Shown piece by piece: positions 44,301-53,500 of a stretch of 64,000 bases of DNA. The notes under the pieces were generated by a model. It did not search any database and was not told where the DNA came from. It worked only from the letters and a program-made list of their open reading frames with translations. Every line of letters starts with the position of its first letter. Position 1 is the first letter of the stretch. Source of the stretch: Plasmopara viticola (taxonomy: Eukaryota > Oomycota > Peronosporomycetes > Peronosporales > Peronosporaceae); the NCBI GenBank assembly GCA_001695595.3, contig MBPM02000004.1, positions 1,302,001 to 1,366,000 on the forward strand, in the 5' to 3' direction. The position numbers were made by a program, and so were the translations under genes.

Positions 44301-47300
44301 CACACTATGTTCCAAATTTATGTCATCGCTAAAGCGCAAGGACATAGCAGCCTCATCTATTAAGTTTTCCTCTTGGCTTTCTCGCTGAAGTGACCTATTG
44401 ACTTGCGCAGGCTCATTTGACGAGAGCTCATCTGCTTCTTTCGCCCGATATTCCTGTCGAGATTTAATCAGCCAGTGGCGAAGCATTATGATTCGCTTCC
44501 ATACCTGGATAAGATCATCAGATGGCGCAAAGTTAGCATGAGTTAGAAAATACTCAGCTCCGACTACTTCGCCGGCCATACTGGCTCCTGCTCCTGCTGC
44601 GATCGCTTGGACCTCTTGAAGTACGTGCAAAGGTGTATGCATGATTAATGCCGCACCCATCCATCGCTCGCAAGCTGGAAATTTTCCAAGGCGGCTTAAA
44701 AACGTACGATCCGGAGCATGCTTTTCCAGCCAAGACATGATCAATTGCACGGTTCCACGCTCTGACATATCGTTCGTCCAATTATTCCAAAAGGCAGAGT
44801 CGCGCTCTTTACCGGCGTCAAAAGCGTCAAAAATTCCTCCACGCTTTGTGAAACTAGATTCTGCCTCAATATTTGTTGGAGAAGTCTGAGGCAAGGTCTG
44901 TAGCGTATTCGCCTCAGCTGTCTGATTATTCACTAAAGCGCGAGTGTATTCAATTTGCAGTGCATCACTCCAACGCAACGGTAAGCTCATATTAGTTTGA
45001 TCTTGTCCACCAGAACTCTCAGCAATACCTCCGCTTAAGAGTGGCGATTGCAGCCATGGCAGCAGCTCTTCCTCTACGCCATTGATTGGCAGGCCAGCAA
45101 TTAAGGTGCTAGCCATTCGACCGGCAAGAGAAGCTAGCGTGTTGTGCAAGTCGAACAACCAGTGAAGACGAAGCGTGGACTTTGCAACTCCTGATGGACA
45201 AACGTGAACGACGTCTTGAGCCCCGTAGAGTGACACAGCAGCAGTGACAACTTCAGGTAGTTTCTCCATTGTCGTTCCAAGTGGGCAAAAATTCTCAGGC
45301 CCCACCGCGATTCCGATACTTTCTCCGTTGTAAGCAAAAGAAAGCAGCTGTGAATCGTAGTCAACTATTACAGTAAAAATATCACCTGCAGTGATTAAGA
45401 GCTTTGTGCCGTAGTCGTATCGCGTTCCTTTGATCCAAACGGCACCAATTGAGGGCATCCAGCCGATACTGTTTAAGGTTTCGCCCACAAACGTGTCGTG
45501 AGGCGACGCCTGAGAAACGAAACCTCTGTGTTTACATGATTGTTGCCATACCACTCCAATACAAACATGTCCGGATACTGTCCCTCCAACGCGCGAGCAT
45601 TTCAATGCGAAGTCGACAGAATGTACACCATGAAGAAAGGCCGTTCGCAAAGGACATGTGCGCCAAGTAGTCGTACTATCTTTGACGTAAGCGGACAACC
45701 CCGTGTGACTGATGCAAACGGAATTGAGCTTCTTTTTCGTATCGAATCGTAACGAATGGCACCCATGTGGAGGTACAAATCGTGGAAGATTCGTCAAGGG
45801 ACTTTCGTCTTGTACTAAAAATGTTGGCACGCCATAAGCGGCGCCCGTCATGTTTTGAGAGCCTGGGTACCCTACCGATCCAGATGCGTAGCAGTCACGC
45901 AAAATTTTAATAAATGACTCATCGTATTCCTCACCCGGCAAATTTTCACGCTTGTACCAAGGATCTCCTCCGTTTGCAAATTCCTGGGTCGTCAATCGGT
46001 AACGTTTCCCCTGAGTAATTTTTGCAGGAGACATAAGCATCTCTACCGCATATCCTAAAGCATCCTTTTTCGAAGTTTCCCCTACTGTGATTTGAGCAAT
46101 TAATAGCTGCGAACTCTCCTCCCACAAACGAATAGTATGCTCTCGCAAAAGTCTTCCGCCATGCTTCTTCGGATTGACAGAGCGGCCCAGCGCGACGATG
46201 CTAAAACAGCTTGTTGCCTCAAACTGAAATCCAATTTGACCTTCAAAGTGATCTTTATCTCCCGTATAAAGTTGCTGAAAAACATTGTACAGTCGTTTAG
46301 ATGGTTTAGATTTAAAAGTCGAATCCCTTTCAATCACTGTAGTATGCTCCACTTCTTGCGCTTCAATTTGGCGAGCCTTTTGATAAGATTCCAGTAGTTG
46401 AAATCGGTGAGCAGATTTACTCACTAATTGAGATTCCGAGCAATAGTGGTCCATCGCTTCAAGAAGCCTCACAACAGCAGGAAGGATCGGTCGAGCCAGC
46501 CATGATTGGCGACGCAAGAGACACAAACATGACACAAACCATGGTAGTACCTCGAAAAGCAAAGGCATTTGGTATGAACGAACATTGGCTTGGCGAATTG
46601 CAGTGGCTTGCGGTAATAAGAATGACTCCTCTGCTTGAAAAGCAACAATATCATCAATAAGATCCCGATATGCATGTAATGACAGAAAGCTAAATTGAAG
46701 CGTTGCATCCTGAACTTGTAGTCTACGTTGCAGCATCGCTTTCAGCTCCATTGAATCCTTTGGGCTAGTTGCGTCAATTGTGACAGCATTTGCGCATGTC
46801 AGTCGAATAGCTTCTGAAAGCAGAAAAAGCTGGTAACACTTCAGCAAACGTATTGTTGCATCAGACAACCCATCATCAGTAACCGCAACTTCATGCGATC
46901 TCCTTTCGTCGTCGTCTCTTAAAAGTTTGCGGTGATTAGTTACCACGACTTGCATGAGAAGACCAAGTGTTTCTTTCACTGCTGCAAGCCGAGATTGTTC
47001 GTCGGTATGCTCTCCACTTCTAAATTTGTTTACCGCAATGTCAGCGGCCATAAAAGGCATGAAAGTTAGTATACCTTCGGGGCCTGGAGCAGCAAGAAGC
47101 GTCATCACTGACGTCAACACGAAAAAACTTGCTGACGTAGCTTCAAGTGGCCGTTTAATATACAACCGCAGCAACTGGAGTAGCAAATTTAGTTTTTCAA
47201 GCCCAGTCGGATACAAGACAGAGATACCGGCAACAATTGTTTGAGCTGCGGCCATGTCAACATTTTCTATTTGACTTCTCGAACCGATGTCACCTTCTCC

Positions 47301-50300
47301 ACTAATTCGTGCTATCATTTCGATTTCTTGTCGTAATTCAGTGACTAGATTGAATGACACGCCCAATTCTTGTGCGAGGTCCTTGACGTCATGGCGCTGT
47401 AAACTTTCTAAATTGGCACTTATTATTCCCAAAACACGTACACAGCCGTCGCGAGCGTATTTGGCATCCGCAACCTCGTCTGAATCAACGCAATTAGCGT
47501 GGTATTGCCGTAAAATGGCGAGAAGCAATGAAAAAACATCCCCGTTCGGCTGCCGGCAAAACGGCTCCTCAAACTGAATTGAAGATTTGGCGGAAACGAC
47601 GCTTAAGCTTGATCGCACCGGCTGAAGTTGGCACAGATCATTGATTTGGGTAATTATTTTCGTGCCAAGAGCGCTTAAAGTATCTAATATTTGAATACCG
47701 TCTTCGCTCACAATCACCGACGACAAAACCGATTTGCTAGATCCTTCCACGTTCTCGAATTTTGGGCTCTCATCGCGTGACCCGTTTCTGCAAAGTGCAC
47801 ATACTTTCAAGGAGCCTCTGTTTACGTAAGAGCATTGCAAACAAGCCCAATCTTCCATAGAATGCAGAAAAGGGTCGATCCAGACGGCGTGCGCACAGTA
47901 ATTCGAGCCTAAGCACGACACTTTCAACTCCAGCATTCGCACACCTCTGACGTCAACTTCGAACGACTCGATGTAACATGTTTTGGAAATTGCCTTCGAT
48001 TGCCACAATAGCTTCTCGTCCCCAAATATTTTAAAAACCATAGAAATTCCGTAGCTTTGAAGAGTTTCATTTTGTGAATCATCATTGATGGCGACCGCAC
48101 CTTTGACCGTTTGGAATGCTTCAGACAAATCATAGATCACGTAAGCGTCACCGTGAGAAGGAGGGTGCGTCGAAAGGCATCGCTGTTTGACTTCACCTTT
48201 AATGCAAATAGAATTGTTATTAGCACCACCTGCGGTTGCCGAAGTATCAGAATTTTCGTTGCTTGCATATCCCAGCTGACCACCTTTTCCTAGTGTACCG
48301 TATCCCACAAAATAGTGGTGCTCCCGCATGCTTGCTAGAAAGACTGGCTCAGCGTTCGTGGGGCCAAAAGTAGGATAATCCCACTTCGTGACTCCCAGTA
48401 ATGTAATAACCTTTCCAGAACCGTAAAAAGAGACTGCAGGATGTACTTCGTGGCCCGCAAGATCAGTAAATGCCACGCCATGATCCGTGCCATTAATTTT
48501 ATAAGCTAAAGTGCCTTCGCACATGTTAACGTCAATTTGTACAATATCGCCTGGGTGGACTTTGCCGATAGCTCGACTCAGTTTGTGTCCACGAGCGTAC
48601 AAATTCCCATTATAACCCCGAAGCATCCATAGACTGGGAGACGAATCATATCCGTTGACAGCCACAGGAAGTATAGCGGCACCAAAACAGGTCATTTCAT
48701 CGTCTTGCGTGTCTGTATCAAGGCGAAACGTCCACGATGCTTTGCCAGACGAGATTCCGCAGTTCACAGCTGCATATTGATAGCTTGTTTCTCGAGTCCG
48801 AACAGCGGCACCTCCGTCTTCAACGATCACACCATTAGAGCAAACCGACGACTCAAACACGGCGCCAACGTTACTGACGTCTGCAAAGCCAGCATTCTCA
48901 TTTTCGCGCGCACTTCGATGAGATTTCCCCCAATGATATGCACTTAGTCCTTTCAACACGTGTTTACCTTGCTCGAATGCTAGTGCTACAATTCTACGCC
49001 GACGTGGATTGTCTTCCTCACAGTGCAAGCGCATCAACATATTCACAAACAGCATTGTCACATGAAGCGATGCCGTTGCCAAAGCCCAGGCTCCCAGCCC
49101 GCCAATAGCTTCAGCAATCATCACTTCATCCGGGCTCTTTAAAGCACCAAGGAGCCAATAAGCAATCGCGCTGACGGTCGACGTCGGGTCAGCAAAAAAA
49201 GAGCCGGAAGCTGGCTTCTTGAGCCGTAAATGCTTAATCGCATACGTCTCATTGTGATTCGACGATGGCATCCCCGTTAAAATAATCCGCATTGCTTTGC
49301 ACTTCTTAGGAAAACAGCATTTAATTATTGTAGGACCATTGAGTGTGACTAATTGGTTTTCTAACGCTGGTTCAAAAATCTCACCCTCCTCGATGCGATA
49401 CTGAATTCTCACAGTTTGTGGCACATATTTCATATGCCAATAAATTTCAATCGACGTCACTTTCTCCAACTCGATTGACTCAACAACAAAGTACACAACA
49501 CCAGGTCTTGGTTGTGACTGCCAGAACGTCGAACTTAATCCGTCAACTGCTCCATACGCGCCATGTGAGTCAGAACTCGCTGCCACCGAAGTTGCCACGA
49601 CTTCGTGTTTTTCCAAGACCAAATCCTTGTCTGGTGGTTTCTTTGTCGGACTCCAGAACGGAAATAGTGACAGTACAGGAAAGCATGTCAGTATTTGTGA
49701 TAACTCCTCAAAAGATCGTAACGCCTGTGGATTCGTATAGTCGAACGCTTTTAGTATAGCTCCTAGTGTATGAATCGCCAGATGGTGCAGCTGTTCAGTG
49801 CCTGGTGCGGTCTCTACTGGTCGTGGAATCTTCTTCACGCCATCACAACTCATCCGGTCACAAACAATTTTTGAGCTGTGGAAAATCACAGCCAGCCGTC
49901 TCTCCAGCACGTAAGTGAACACGGGTGTGGGCAGCGCCTCAATAAACATCTCCTCTAGGGTCTTGATTGATCCTTTCTCCATGCAAGACTCATCCACGAC
50001 TCCCGCACTCGTCATATTACGGTAGTCAGCCACACTTTGCCGACACTTGAGTTTTCGATTCTTATGCATTCGATGCTCCGTCGGCAAGTCGCCTGCCGTG
50101 CCCTCGCCACAGATGAGACTCGAAACAAACGTGTCTTGTAAGATGTTAGCCTGTAATTGATGAATATACTCCTCACTCTGTAGGTACTCATCCCAGCTGA
50201 CGGCTGCTGTATACTGCAAAGGCGCAAAGCACACGGCACAGGACCGCGTGCGGCCCGAATGCAAGCGTGCGGGCTTCGGCATCCACCCATCTTCGTCATC

Positions 50301-50411
50301 TCCTACACTTCGGGCCTCGAATTGCGCTACGACGTCACTACTGTCGCTCAAGACGTCTTCGATTCGCTGGGTATTAGTACCGGACCTCGCCATTGCCGCA
50401 TCCGCGCTCAT
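35307..50411 (-). CDS. Giant HECT-domain E3 ubiquitin ligase
   Basis: A single open frame of 15.1 kb encodes 5034 residues. Domains in order (rough residues): F5/8-type C (discoidin) 270-400; SPRY 500-670; NPCBM-type carbohydrate-binding module 710-845; RanBP2 zinc finger 851-876 (WACLQC..., CALC); second SPRY 1600-1720; LamG/concanavalin-like 2495-2655; two UBA domains 3490-3525 and 3558-3602; two related beta-sandwich modules near 4030-4130 and 4330-4450; HECT about 4680-5034. The catalytic cysteine is Cys5001 in LPVAHTCFFSVELPPY, matching the HECT consensus. The RLPRGKWPQ segment before it resembles large HERC/HECTD4-type ligases. It transfers ubiquitin from E2 to substrates; the many binding modules presumably select targets. 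Upstream of it, the glucan synthase gene ends only 121 bp away on the same strand. The absence of introns over this length is unusual. Positions in the middle are estimates. Confidence 0.92.
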   Translation of the reverse strand: MSADAAMARSGTNTQRIEDVLSDSSDVVAQFEARSVGDDEDGWMPKPARLHSGRTRSCAVCFAPLQYTAAVSWDEYLQSEEYIHQLQANILQDTFVSSLICGEGTAGDLPTEHRMHKNRKLKCRQSVADYRNMTSAGVVDESCMEKGSIKTLEEMFIEALPTPVFTYVLERRLAVIFHSSKIVCDRMSCDGVKKIPRPVETAPGTEQLHHLAIHTLGAILKAFDYTNPQALRSFEELSQILTCFPVLSLFPFWSPTKKPPDKDLVLEKHEVVATSVAASSDSHGAYGAVDGLSSTFWQSQPRPGVVYFVVESIELEKVTSIEIYWHMKYVPQTVRIQYRIEEGEIFEPALENQLVTLNGPTIIKCCFPKKCKAMRIILTGMPSSNHNETYAIKHLRLKKPASGSFFADPTSTVSAIAYWLLGALKSPDEVMIAEAIGGLGAWALATASLHVTMLFVNMLMRLHCEEDNPRRRRIVALAFEQGKHVLKGLSAYHWGKSHRSARENENAGFADVSNVGAVFESSVCSNGVIVEDGGAAVRTRETSYQYAAVNCGISSGKASWTFRLDTDTQDDEMTCFGAAILPVAVNGYDSSPSLWMLRGYNGNLYARGHKLSRAIGKVHPGDIVQIDVNMCEGTLAYKINGTDHGVAFTDLAGHEVHPAVSFYGSGKVITLLGVTKWDYPTFGPTNAEPVFLASMREHHYFVGYGTLGKGGQLGYASNENSDTSATAGGANNNSICIKGEVKQRCLSTHPPSHGDAYVIYDLSEAFQTVKGAVAINDDSQNETLQSYGISMVFKIFGDEKLLWQSKAISKTCYIESFEVDVRGVRMLELKVSCLGSNYCAHAVWIDPFLHSMEDWACLQCSYVNRGSLKVCALCRNGSRDESPKFENVEGSSKSVLSSVIVSEDGIQILDTLSALGTKIITQINDLCQLQPVRSSLSVVSAKSSIQFEEPFCRQPNGDVFSLLLAILRQYHANCVDSDEVADAKYARDGCVRVLGIISANLESLQRHDVKDLAQELGVSFNLVTELRQEIEMIARISGEGDIGSRSQIENVDMAAAQTIVAGISVLYPTGLEKLNLLLQLLRLYIKRPLEATSASFFVLTSVMTLLAAPGPEGILTFMPFMAADIAVNKFRSGEHTDEQSRLAAVKETLGLLMQVVVTNHRKLLRDDDERRSHEVAVTDDGLSDATIRLLKCYQLFLLSEAIRLTCANAVTIDATSPKDSMELKAMLQRRLQVQDATLQFSFLSLHAYRDLIDDIVAFQAEESFLLPQATAIRQANVRSYQMPLLFEVLPWFVSCLCLLRRQSWLARPILPAVVRLLEAMDHYCSESQLVSKSAHRFQLLESYQKARQIEAQEVEHTTVIERDSTFKSKPSKRLYNVFQQLYTGDKDHFEGQIGFQFEATSCFSIVALGRSVNPKKHGGRLLREHTIRLWEESSQLLIAQITVGETSKKDALGYAVEMLMSPAKITQGKRYRLTTQEFANGGDPWYKRENLPGEEYDESFIKILRDCYASGSVGYPGSQNMTGAAYGVPTFLVQDESPLTNLPRFVPPHGCHSLRFDTKKKLNSVCISHTGLSAYVKDSTTTWRTCPLRTAFLHGVHSVDFALKCSRVGGTVSGHVCIGVVWQQSCKHRGFVSQASPHDTFVGETLNSIGWMPSIGAVWIKGTRYDYGTKLLITAGDIFTVIVDYDSQLLSFAYNGESIGIAVGPENFCPLGTTMEKLPEVVTAAVSLYGAQDVVHVCPSGVAKSTLRLHWLFDLHNTLASLAGRMASTLIAGLPINGVEEELLPWLQSPLLSGGIAESSGGQDQTNMSLPLRWSDALQIEYTRALVNNQTAEANTLQTLPQTSPTNIEAESSFTKRGGIFDAFDAGKERDSAFWNNWTNDMSERGTVQLIMSWLEKHAPDRTFLSRLGKFPACERWMGAALIMHTPLHVLQEVQAIAAGAGASMAGEVVGAEYFLTHANFAPSDDLIQVWKRIIMLRHWLIKSRQEYRAKEADELSSNEPAQVNRSLQRESQEENLIDEAAMSLRFSDDINLEHSVVIPRSFDELIKQVIQRAKFLCKLAPPSKEAERLKGDSQIALLNLAEKWSSQKTPPSLQPMLERWKTLGEADSSKWSGIVDVLRAQHRWRARRASILGVAEPFSSDTLKISEIGDDNDVEDSIEVQVSKKYDYTNSFSAMMKACELYIRDGTGAPPEILSLLLDRRQRRSDSRLFGLQAMKSILSMLSFDSAMHNVLIFLRPAMRGFTDSEKESRELNDGQVVAETFRATVRHHYLKGLEGCNRQTTEKVQDAFCNLYAYLAQLFGGSSSHTVSDLQLKQTILCAWSLDFEPRDHQFLLDTGMLSKLQEMFSISSVLREAVAKRTSIGLSRNLVQGYTSINWHPLPQEFIQQGLLRSGYMTKRDVICLLHRAPNYACSLKWWRKNGLYAESFNSSVPLTGRHTASSLSLLYADMLCGLQQKLLGPPTCVYTSKVLCFGASLTSALTPSAQSSNLKDDDTSYIEMPALGEVHDFTLEMWLFPTELVGCQALRCDNDFQCGSVYLELINRHLQLSVPGNSPRERLFTSYQFRTFEWTHCAISYDLKAMSIELIINGGLVERMTFERVCSSIHLRASRLGCWMSGVDTQGAALTDSFAQRRFKGSIAEVRIWRIARTHHDIKQDYQRKNPLMGRHVDSSLTELQIYTRDLVGLWHLTEGEGICGYDFAPVPKAVPEGLEAKKNNLTISRCRWISTNLPVFDNDVLNEMSSIAWGRVLRCICSFQRKVRSWLIDEYNASVRLAKLICEHEERAVVQKWSSINRIDGDSDGVALSDSDEACLDPTRSESSTCHQSIDAKTSQLVSQWSACTDEQMLLCKQIKKCAWVVFRFLASTGVSGAYERREGEAKVVAAVAKLKRKQRLQKAGSTENGETLAGSSVSEVSYPQTVGPTYEDAAFRTAEAASDAAKTAASNRDLEEPVLQTLWFSKEFNRKIFEVLEKELIQGKELINEAEGLARAQRMLRSVSTPVQKRGTNLRQYPSDVARDKSGFVSIHQVPSDLTNESEVLEPLEVESHLFGVLLFMLSQSQQPPAIIHLVRPSMLRGLLEILRVASPRSQRVVKLLLRRICCSGSVKPSDVGAILGSESVLIDLLLDQVSESVCSTAAPMPTHAVNVPTSSTLIAPDFMASTESLSNPIGFNSGQISLVVASESVALLRRLLKEKQWQQRVSENLCSAIRNISPLLARKKSRLQSPGMTSADPSDIRFRAAIIRAVGALCVLGSHSDCIRIGGKVVVTAQGSSASSTDLSVNESEQVVSATLIKMSSHAASVRVVFHPTSSAVDFDPSHNIQDVKLSSLSPIEEVDLPSTVIPLTIDMMPIILQLASLDESSVLNQFDSLGQLQIRSCALLALEAVFRYSLDVTKDFVHDTLAQDLLRFCLKPINLHSFLSLPLLQERSRMLLCRLIESSTPIGEAMFRGLQDPTPPVLAVSETAASTCGIEVINDPAEDETEACRVRRGFASTLAAMGFEFELCMAALEHTRDDPNLAVEWLMGDGAATYQERQEAQRLAQASFAAHKLANGADGSASLTLEAKAIELQNISGMPYCLAFCALELSNNDPNRAMEWLMEYGNEFVEKFDSLDLLTDAFSTKRAEVLEDRAALEEIEQPDPLVTTSEIQDTIATEHLGSAASTQNANGPYAPNVDAMAVTLAPILAPRKPASSGPHAIVPDDARIAAFSRLDPNYLTPSVILTVTSDIGPVQRLATSGRTGIFRRFSPDEGVLITFLNAESGAYEDEWHDPRDVRRIVKIYDEPLESTDSIYRVALKTENALSIYYARRAIIALLRAFNLVGISLQSASGSAIVGGVKNASSGNSSLFSSEVLSIVGGPRRLVNLLKMVAASEMNLTQHVETEAIGICPPTEDSRKSTSIKQPLSLLASLQTIVLRILREEAKDGHYSPVDPTSDPQSLSDFGSKHLIPSSISGVPEYDESDDGNENALSRAIAMSFDDSQPLSTTFNCANSIDEESKSEKSMSLLQRTRQSSDTEAQQVASAYLRGDVDDHNGLLSSVLVQECVSHFVESTWMAGDGEVAPVQEYQSLHPYFGRCEYARAVTTDSSYRCLRIVFDLRCRLGPNAKLIFFADPECENRISVVDNVTTASGHHLPDLMIHSHQFWFRFTASEESVTKDHGYGYRFQVKPMANIRWTKESEVQSSPSLEWACWLLELMLNDATELVARGAVHNRKIYGALVRYLRSPGAPFKRRVVRLLQQLLHRPELFPVDERPELDALESITRLAMSRAELDRASGKVFLSAHLLQLVELSMMISSATSLFECKSTDLAPQLSDPLQLPICFELKPVRDCLNDVSTLTRFLLRQTTRLPQHILVAIWLEVYGSSKVIETSHPYRANTPLSGLVVFESAQTLRITFDSRCSLAVGESQGMARLELATFRLHQGEAKKKILSNRTYAGESEWPKGSISHDGNHLEYTFYADENAGDHFGFAATVTAVGITKEQQISRATLQDMEQLLQKLVMLQEAMEGNCWTQGMDSQLVDWVNNHVEPGASLPSTTPTNTRHSFDLQPADIKLDQSVDGLRCSLLLNQSLESLQLRFALLKYLNLSLRHCVSLLDLRDTKSQWTVAHRLRQLSHCIFFDIKSTLVDSAIEVTSISGDASGGSSQQLARITLDRMQALESRDDREVEPSVSECFFAQAFRQLHSVDPALLRRQIDSKGRLFSVNFHGEEGVDWGGVYREGATSMVDDLFSPYFSLFVLCPNGQHDTGNNRGMYLPNPKCTSPVAMQMFAFVGQLLGISLRTHGDFPFMLPSMVWKQLLGQTLDRADLEGTDAMFIQMLDGIVNCEKDGILTEEEFATAFAGLELRFTASSCTGEEIELVPGGRHLTVGFHNRLEYCRLAERTRLHECSAQVAAMARGFAMLFPRRVLTLLTWQELEILTCGSPKIDLALWQRHTRYDGYTEEDRPVQLFWEALGEFSDEQRADFVRFAWGRSRLPRGKWPQPFKLSKKGGRDATRSLPVAHTCFFSVELPPYTSREVMRSMLLATITFGLGGILMA

Positions 50412-50532
50412 TAAGGCTTTTGAAAGATATCTAAGTTAACGCCTGTATAATAGCCAATTAAAAAAGAGATACAAAACCCACTTCAACCTGTCCAGAAACA
50501 TATGCATTTATTCGATTTTTGCTTTACGGCGT
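50412..50532. other. 121-bp gap between tandem giant genes
   Basis: Both neighbours are on the minus strand, so this short stretch must hold the terminator of the glucan synthase gene and the core promoter of the HECT gene. The minus strand carries a TTTTTTAATTGG stretch. No canonical AATAAA signal directly after the stop was noted. Confidence 0.4.
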
Positions 50533-53500
50533 CTACAAATTCTGAGAGCCATTCAGTACGCGGCGGTTGCCACCGTTGACGTGAAAGCCCGCAGGAGACT
50601 CAAAATTAGAGTAACTGGCCTCTTGCGGGGTTGTTGCTGAGTAGTGAGACGACGACCGATGCACGCGGGAGCGCAAAAAGCTCTGTGCGCGAGATGCATG
50701 GGGTGCTAAAGACGTTCTTTCTTGCACAGCCTCAGCGTCTTTGCGCATCTTCTTTTCGCGCTTGAGCTCAATGGCGCCATGTTTGGAGCTGGCACACACG
50801 GCGAACATCACAATCGTGAGTCCCAGACAAAGGCTGGCAAACACCAAGTGGCTAATAGCAAACGAAGGCTCAGCCACGTAGATTACAGCCTGGACCGCAT
50901 AATACACGACGAAAGACATGGCAATGTATCGTCCGTTCTGGTACGGCGGAAACACTTCGATTGCAGTAAGCCAAGTGCCACACGTGAGACTGAGGGCACC
51001 ACTGACGAAGACGACACACACTAAAATTTGAGTTACCGCACTCTCTCCTTGGCCTCCGAGGCCTAAGATGCCACACGCAAATGAAAGCACGGCGGAGAAT
51101 GGCAACAAATCCTTGAAAATTGTCTTGCGGCGCAAGTTGTCGACTGTAAGTAAGCTCAGCGTAGTGCCAACGAACGTCATGATTCCATAGTATGTTGCCC
51201 AATTGGATGTCTGTGCTCCGCTTTGATTAGGAGTCGGTTGGACGAACACACGGTGGAGCAAAGCACCAGACGTAAATAGCGCAAAAGTCGCTTGCAGCAC
51301 GACTACCAACACGATCCGAAATGACATATTGACCTGACCATTCTTGATCACAAACGACTCCTTCATTTCATTCGCTTCCTCCACCACATCATGACGTTGG
51401 CGCAAACGCATCAAGGACGCCTCGGCCGCTTTTGGGTCGTTTTTACGACGATACTCCCAGTAATGGCTCTCCGGGAGGAAAAACGTCGCTGGCACAAGCA
51501 ACAAGAGCGGAATGATGCCAAATATAAACTGCCATTGCCAGTCATGATACGGCGAGTTTGTCCAGTTTCTCGACATGGCCTTGGCATTGATGTTGTGAAT
51601 GAGTATCGCCTCAATCATGTAGCCTAGTGCAGCAGTTGTAAGAAACATGAGCACACCTTTACCCTTCCAGCCCTGCATACAAATCTCAAAATTGTACAAC
51701 GGGCATACAAGCGAAAGCATTGCGATACCAGCCGAAGCTATACAGATCCCAATCAGCACCATCGAGCTCGACTCCAGCCACACCAGAGCACATCCAACAA
51801 ACGTCATTAAGCAAGAAGCCTCAATCGTCCAGCGACGACCGATCGCATGCGCTAAGCCACCACTCAGCACGACTCCCACAACTGCAGCTCCAGCGGCATA
51901 CACCTTAATCATAGTCAAATCTAGCGCACCGTCCAACCTTTCGTTATTGTAAAAAATAAAAGACTGGTTCACGAAGTTGTCGGAAGACGAGTTGACATAT
52001 CCCAATGTAAAAATGAGGCACGTCAACCAACCGTACGTAAAGCCACCAAGGCCGCCCACAAGCACACTCAGTGAAGCAGCAAATTCACTGCCAGAGCTCA
52101 GGGCACGTGAGAATCCTCCATTATACATCATGCGCGTCTGAAGTGTTTTCATAAACGGAAAGGCCGACAGCACCAAGAGAGGGAGAGCCAGGAACAAGCC
52201 CACAACGACGTCAAAGAAGAAGGCAAGTTCCCGGACAAGGCCCCACTTGGCAATGGGCAGACCAAAAAGTCCATGAAGTAGCTGCAAATAGTGCGTAAGC
52301 GCAAATAGTCCCGTAAATATAGCTACAGTTAACGTGAACGACTTAAGTCCGTCCCAGTCTTGCATGGACCCGACAACAAAAGGAGCGACACCAATCATCA
52401 CAACCATCAGCACATACAGCAATGCACGTGGCACAGGAGCCTTATTGCGCAAGCATAGACCCAAGCCAAAGCCACCAATCCACAGAACCAAGGCAATCGC
52501 TCCCACACACGCCAAGAGCATGCCAATTTCACTCAATTTGAATGAGAAGATAAAGATGTAGTACATTGCTAGTGGATGGCGAAGTTCGCGGATAGCATAG
52601 ACAAAACGGCTCACCGGGCTAATCGAGAACATCAAACTGGCTTCGTAATTGTAAAAATCGTCCCACGTATCCTGCGGCTTCGTAGGGTGACTGCTGAGGT
52701 GGTTTGGTAACAACTGTTCACTGTCATCCTCACCTCGCACAGACATGAGCCAAGAGAGCCAATACGTGATATCCACTCGCGTCTTGGAAAAATCTAGACC
52801 ATCCGTGTTAAACATAAACGGCGCAAGCAGCCAGCACGCTCCGAGCAGCCATACAGCAAATGAAGCAATTCCGTAATCCTGGCCTTTGGAGCTGTAAGAA
52901 TTTAAAAGCGTGACATTCGAGGGGATCTGGTCAGGGTTTGCGTCGCAGTCAAAGTCAGCAGTAGCACAGTACTCAGCTAGCGCATTCGTACCAATGCTAA
53001 AATTACCAAAGACTCCAAAGATTATCATCAGACCCATGAGCTCCACAGCCTTGCGGTAGTGTGAAGCAGCGTATTCCTTGTAAAAGTTCACCAACGTTTC
53101 ACGAACAATGGCAAAACCACGACCAGTACCACGATACTTAGAGCCACCACGCATTATGGCCACATCGTAAAAGTGCGACTTGGTGCCCGTTTCGAAAATG
53201 TAAAACACTGGACCGAGCGTAACAACCAGCTCAACAAAGTTGATCAACGCCTGGTGCCAACCGTACTCAACAAACAGCGTCGCTACCAGCGGAATCGTCA
53301 TAAGCATACCAAATTGAAAAATAAACTGCGTATTCATCACCTCGGCAAGATCGTCCAAGTAATTGGTCGTGATGATAGCAGATTCCTCAATTTCCTGGTG
53401 TAGCGCAATGTATACTTTGCCATACGCATAAGCAAAAACACATAGCACGACCAATGCGTTACAGATATAAAAGCCCATGTGCCCATAAAACATGGAATTT

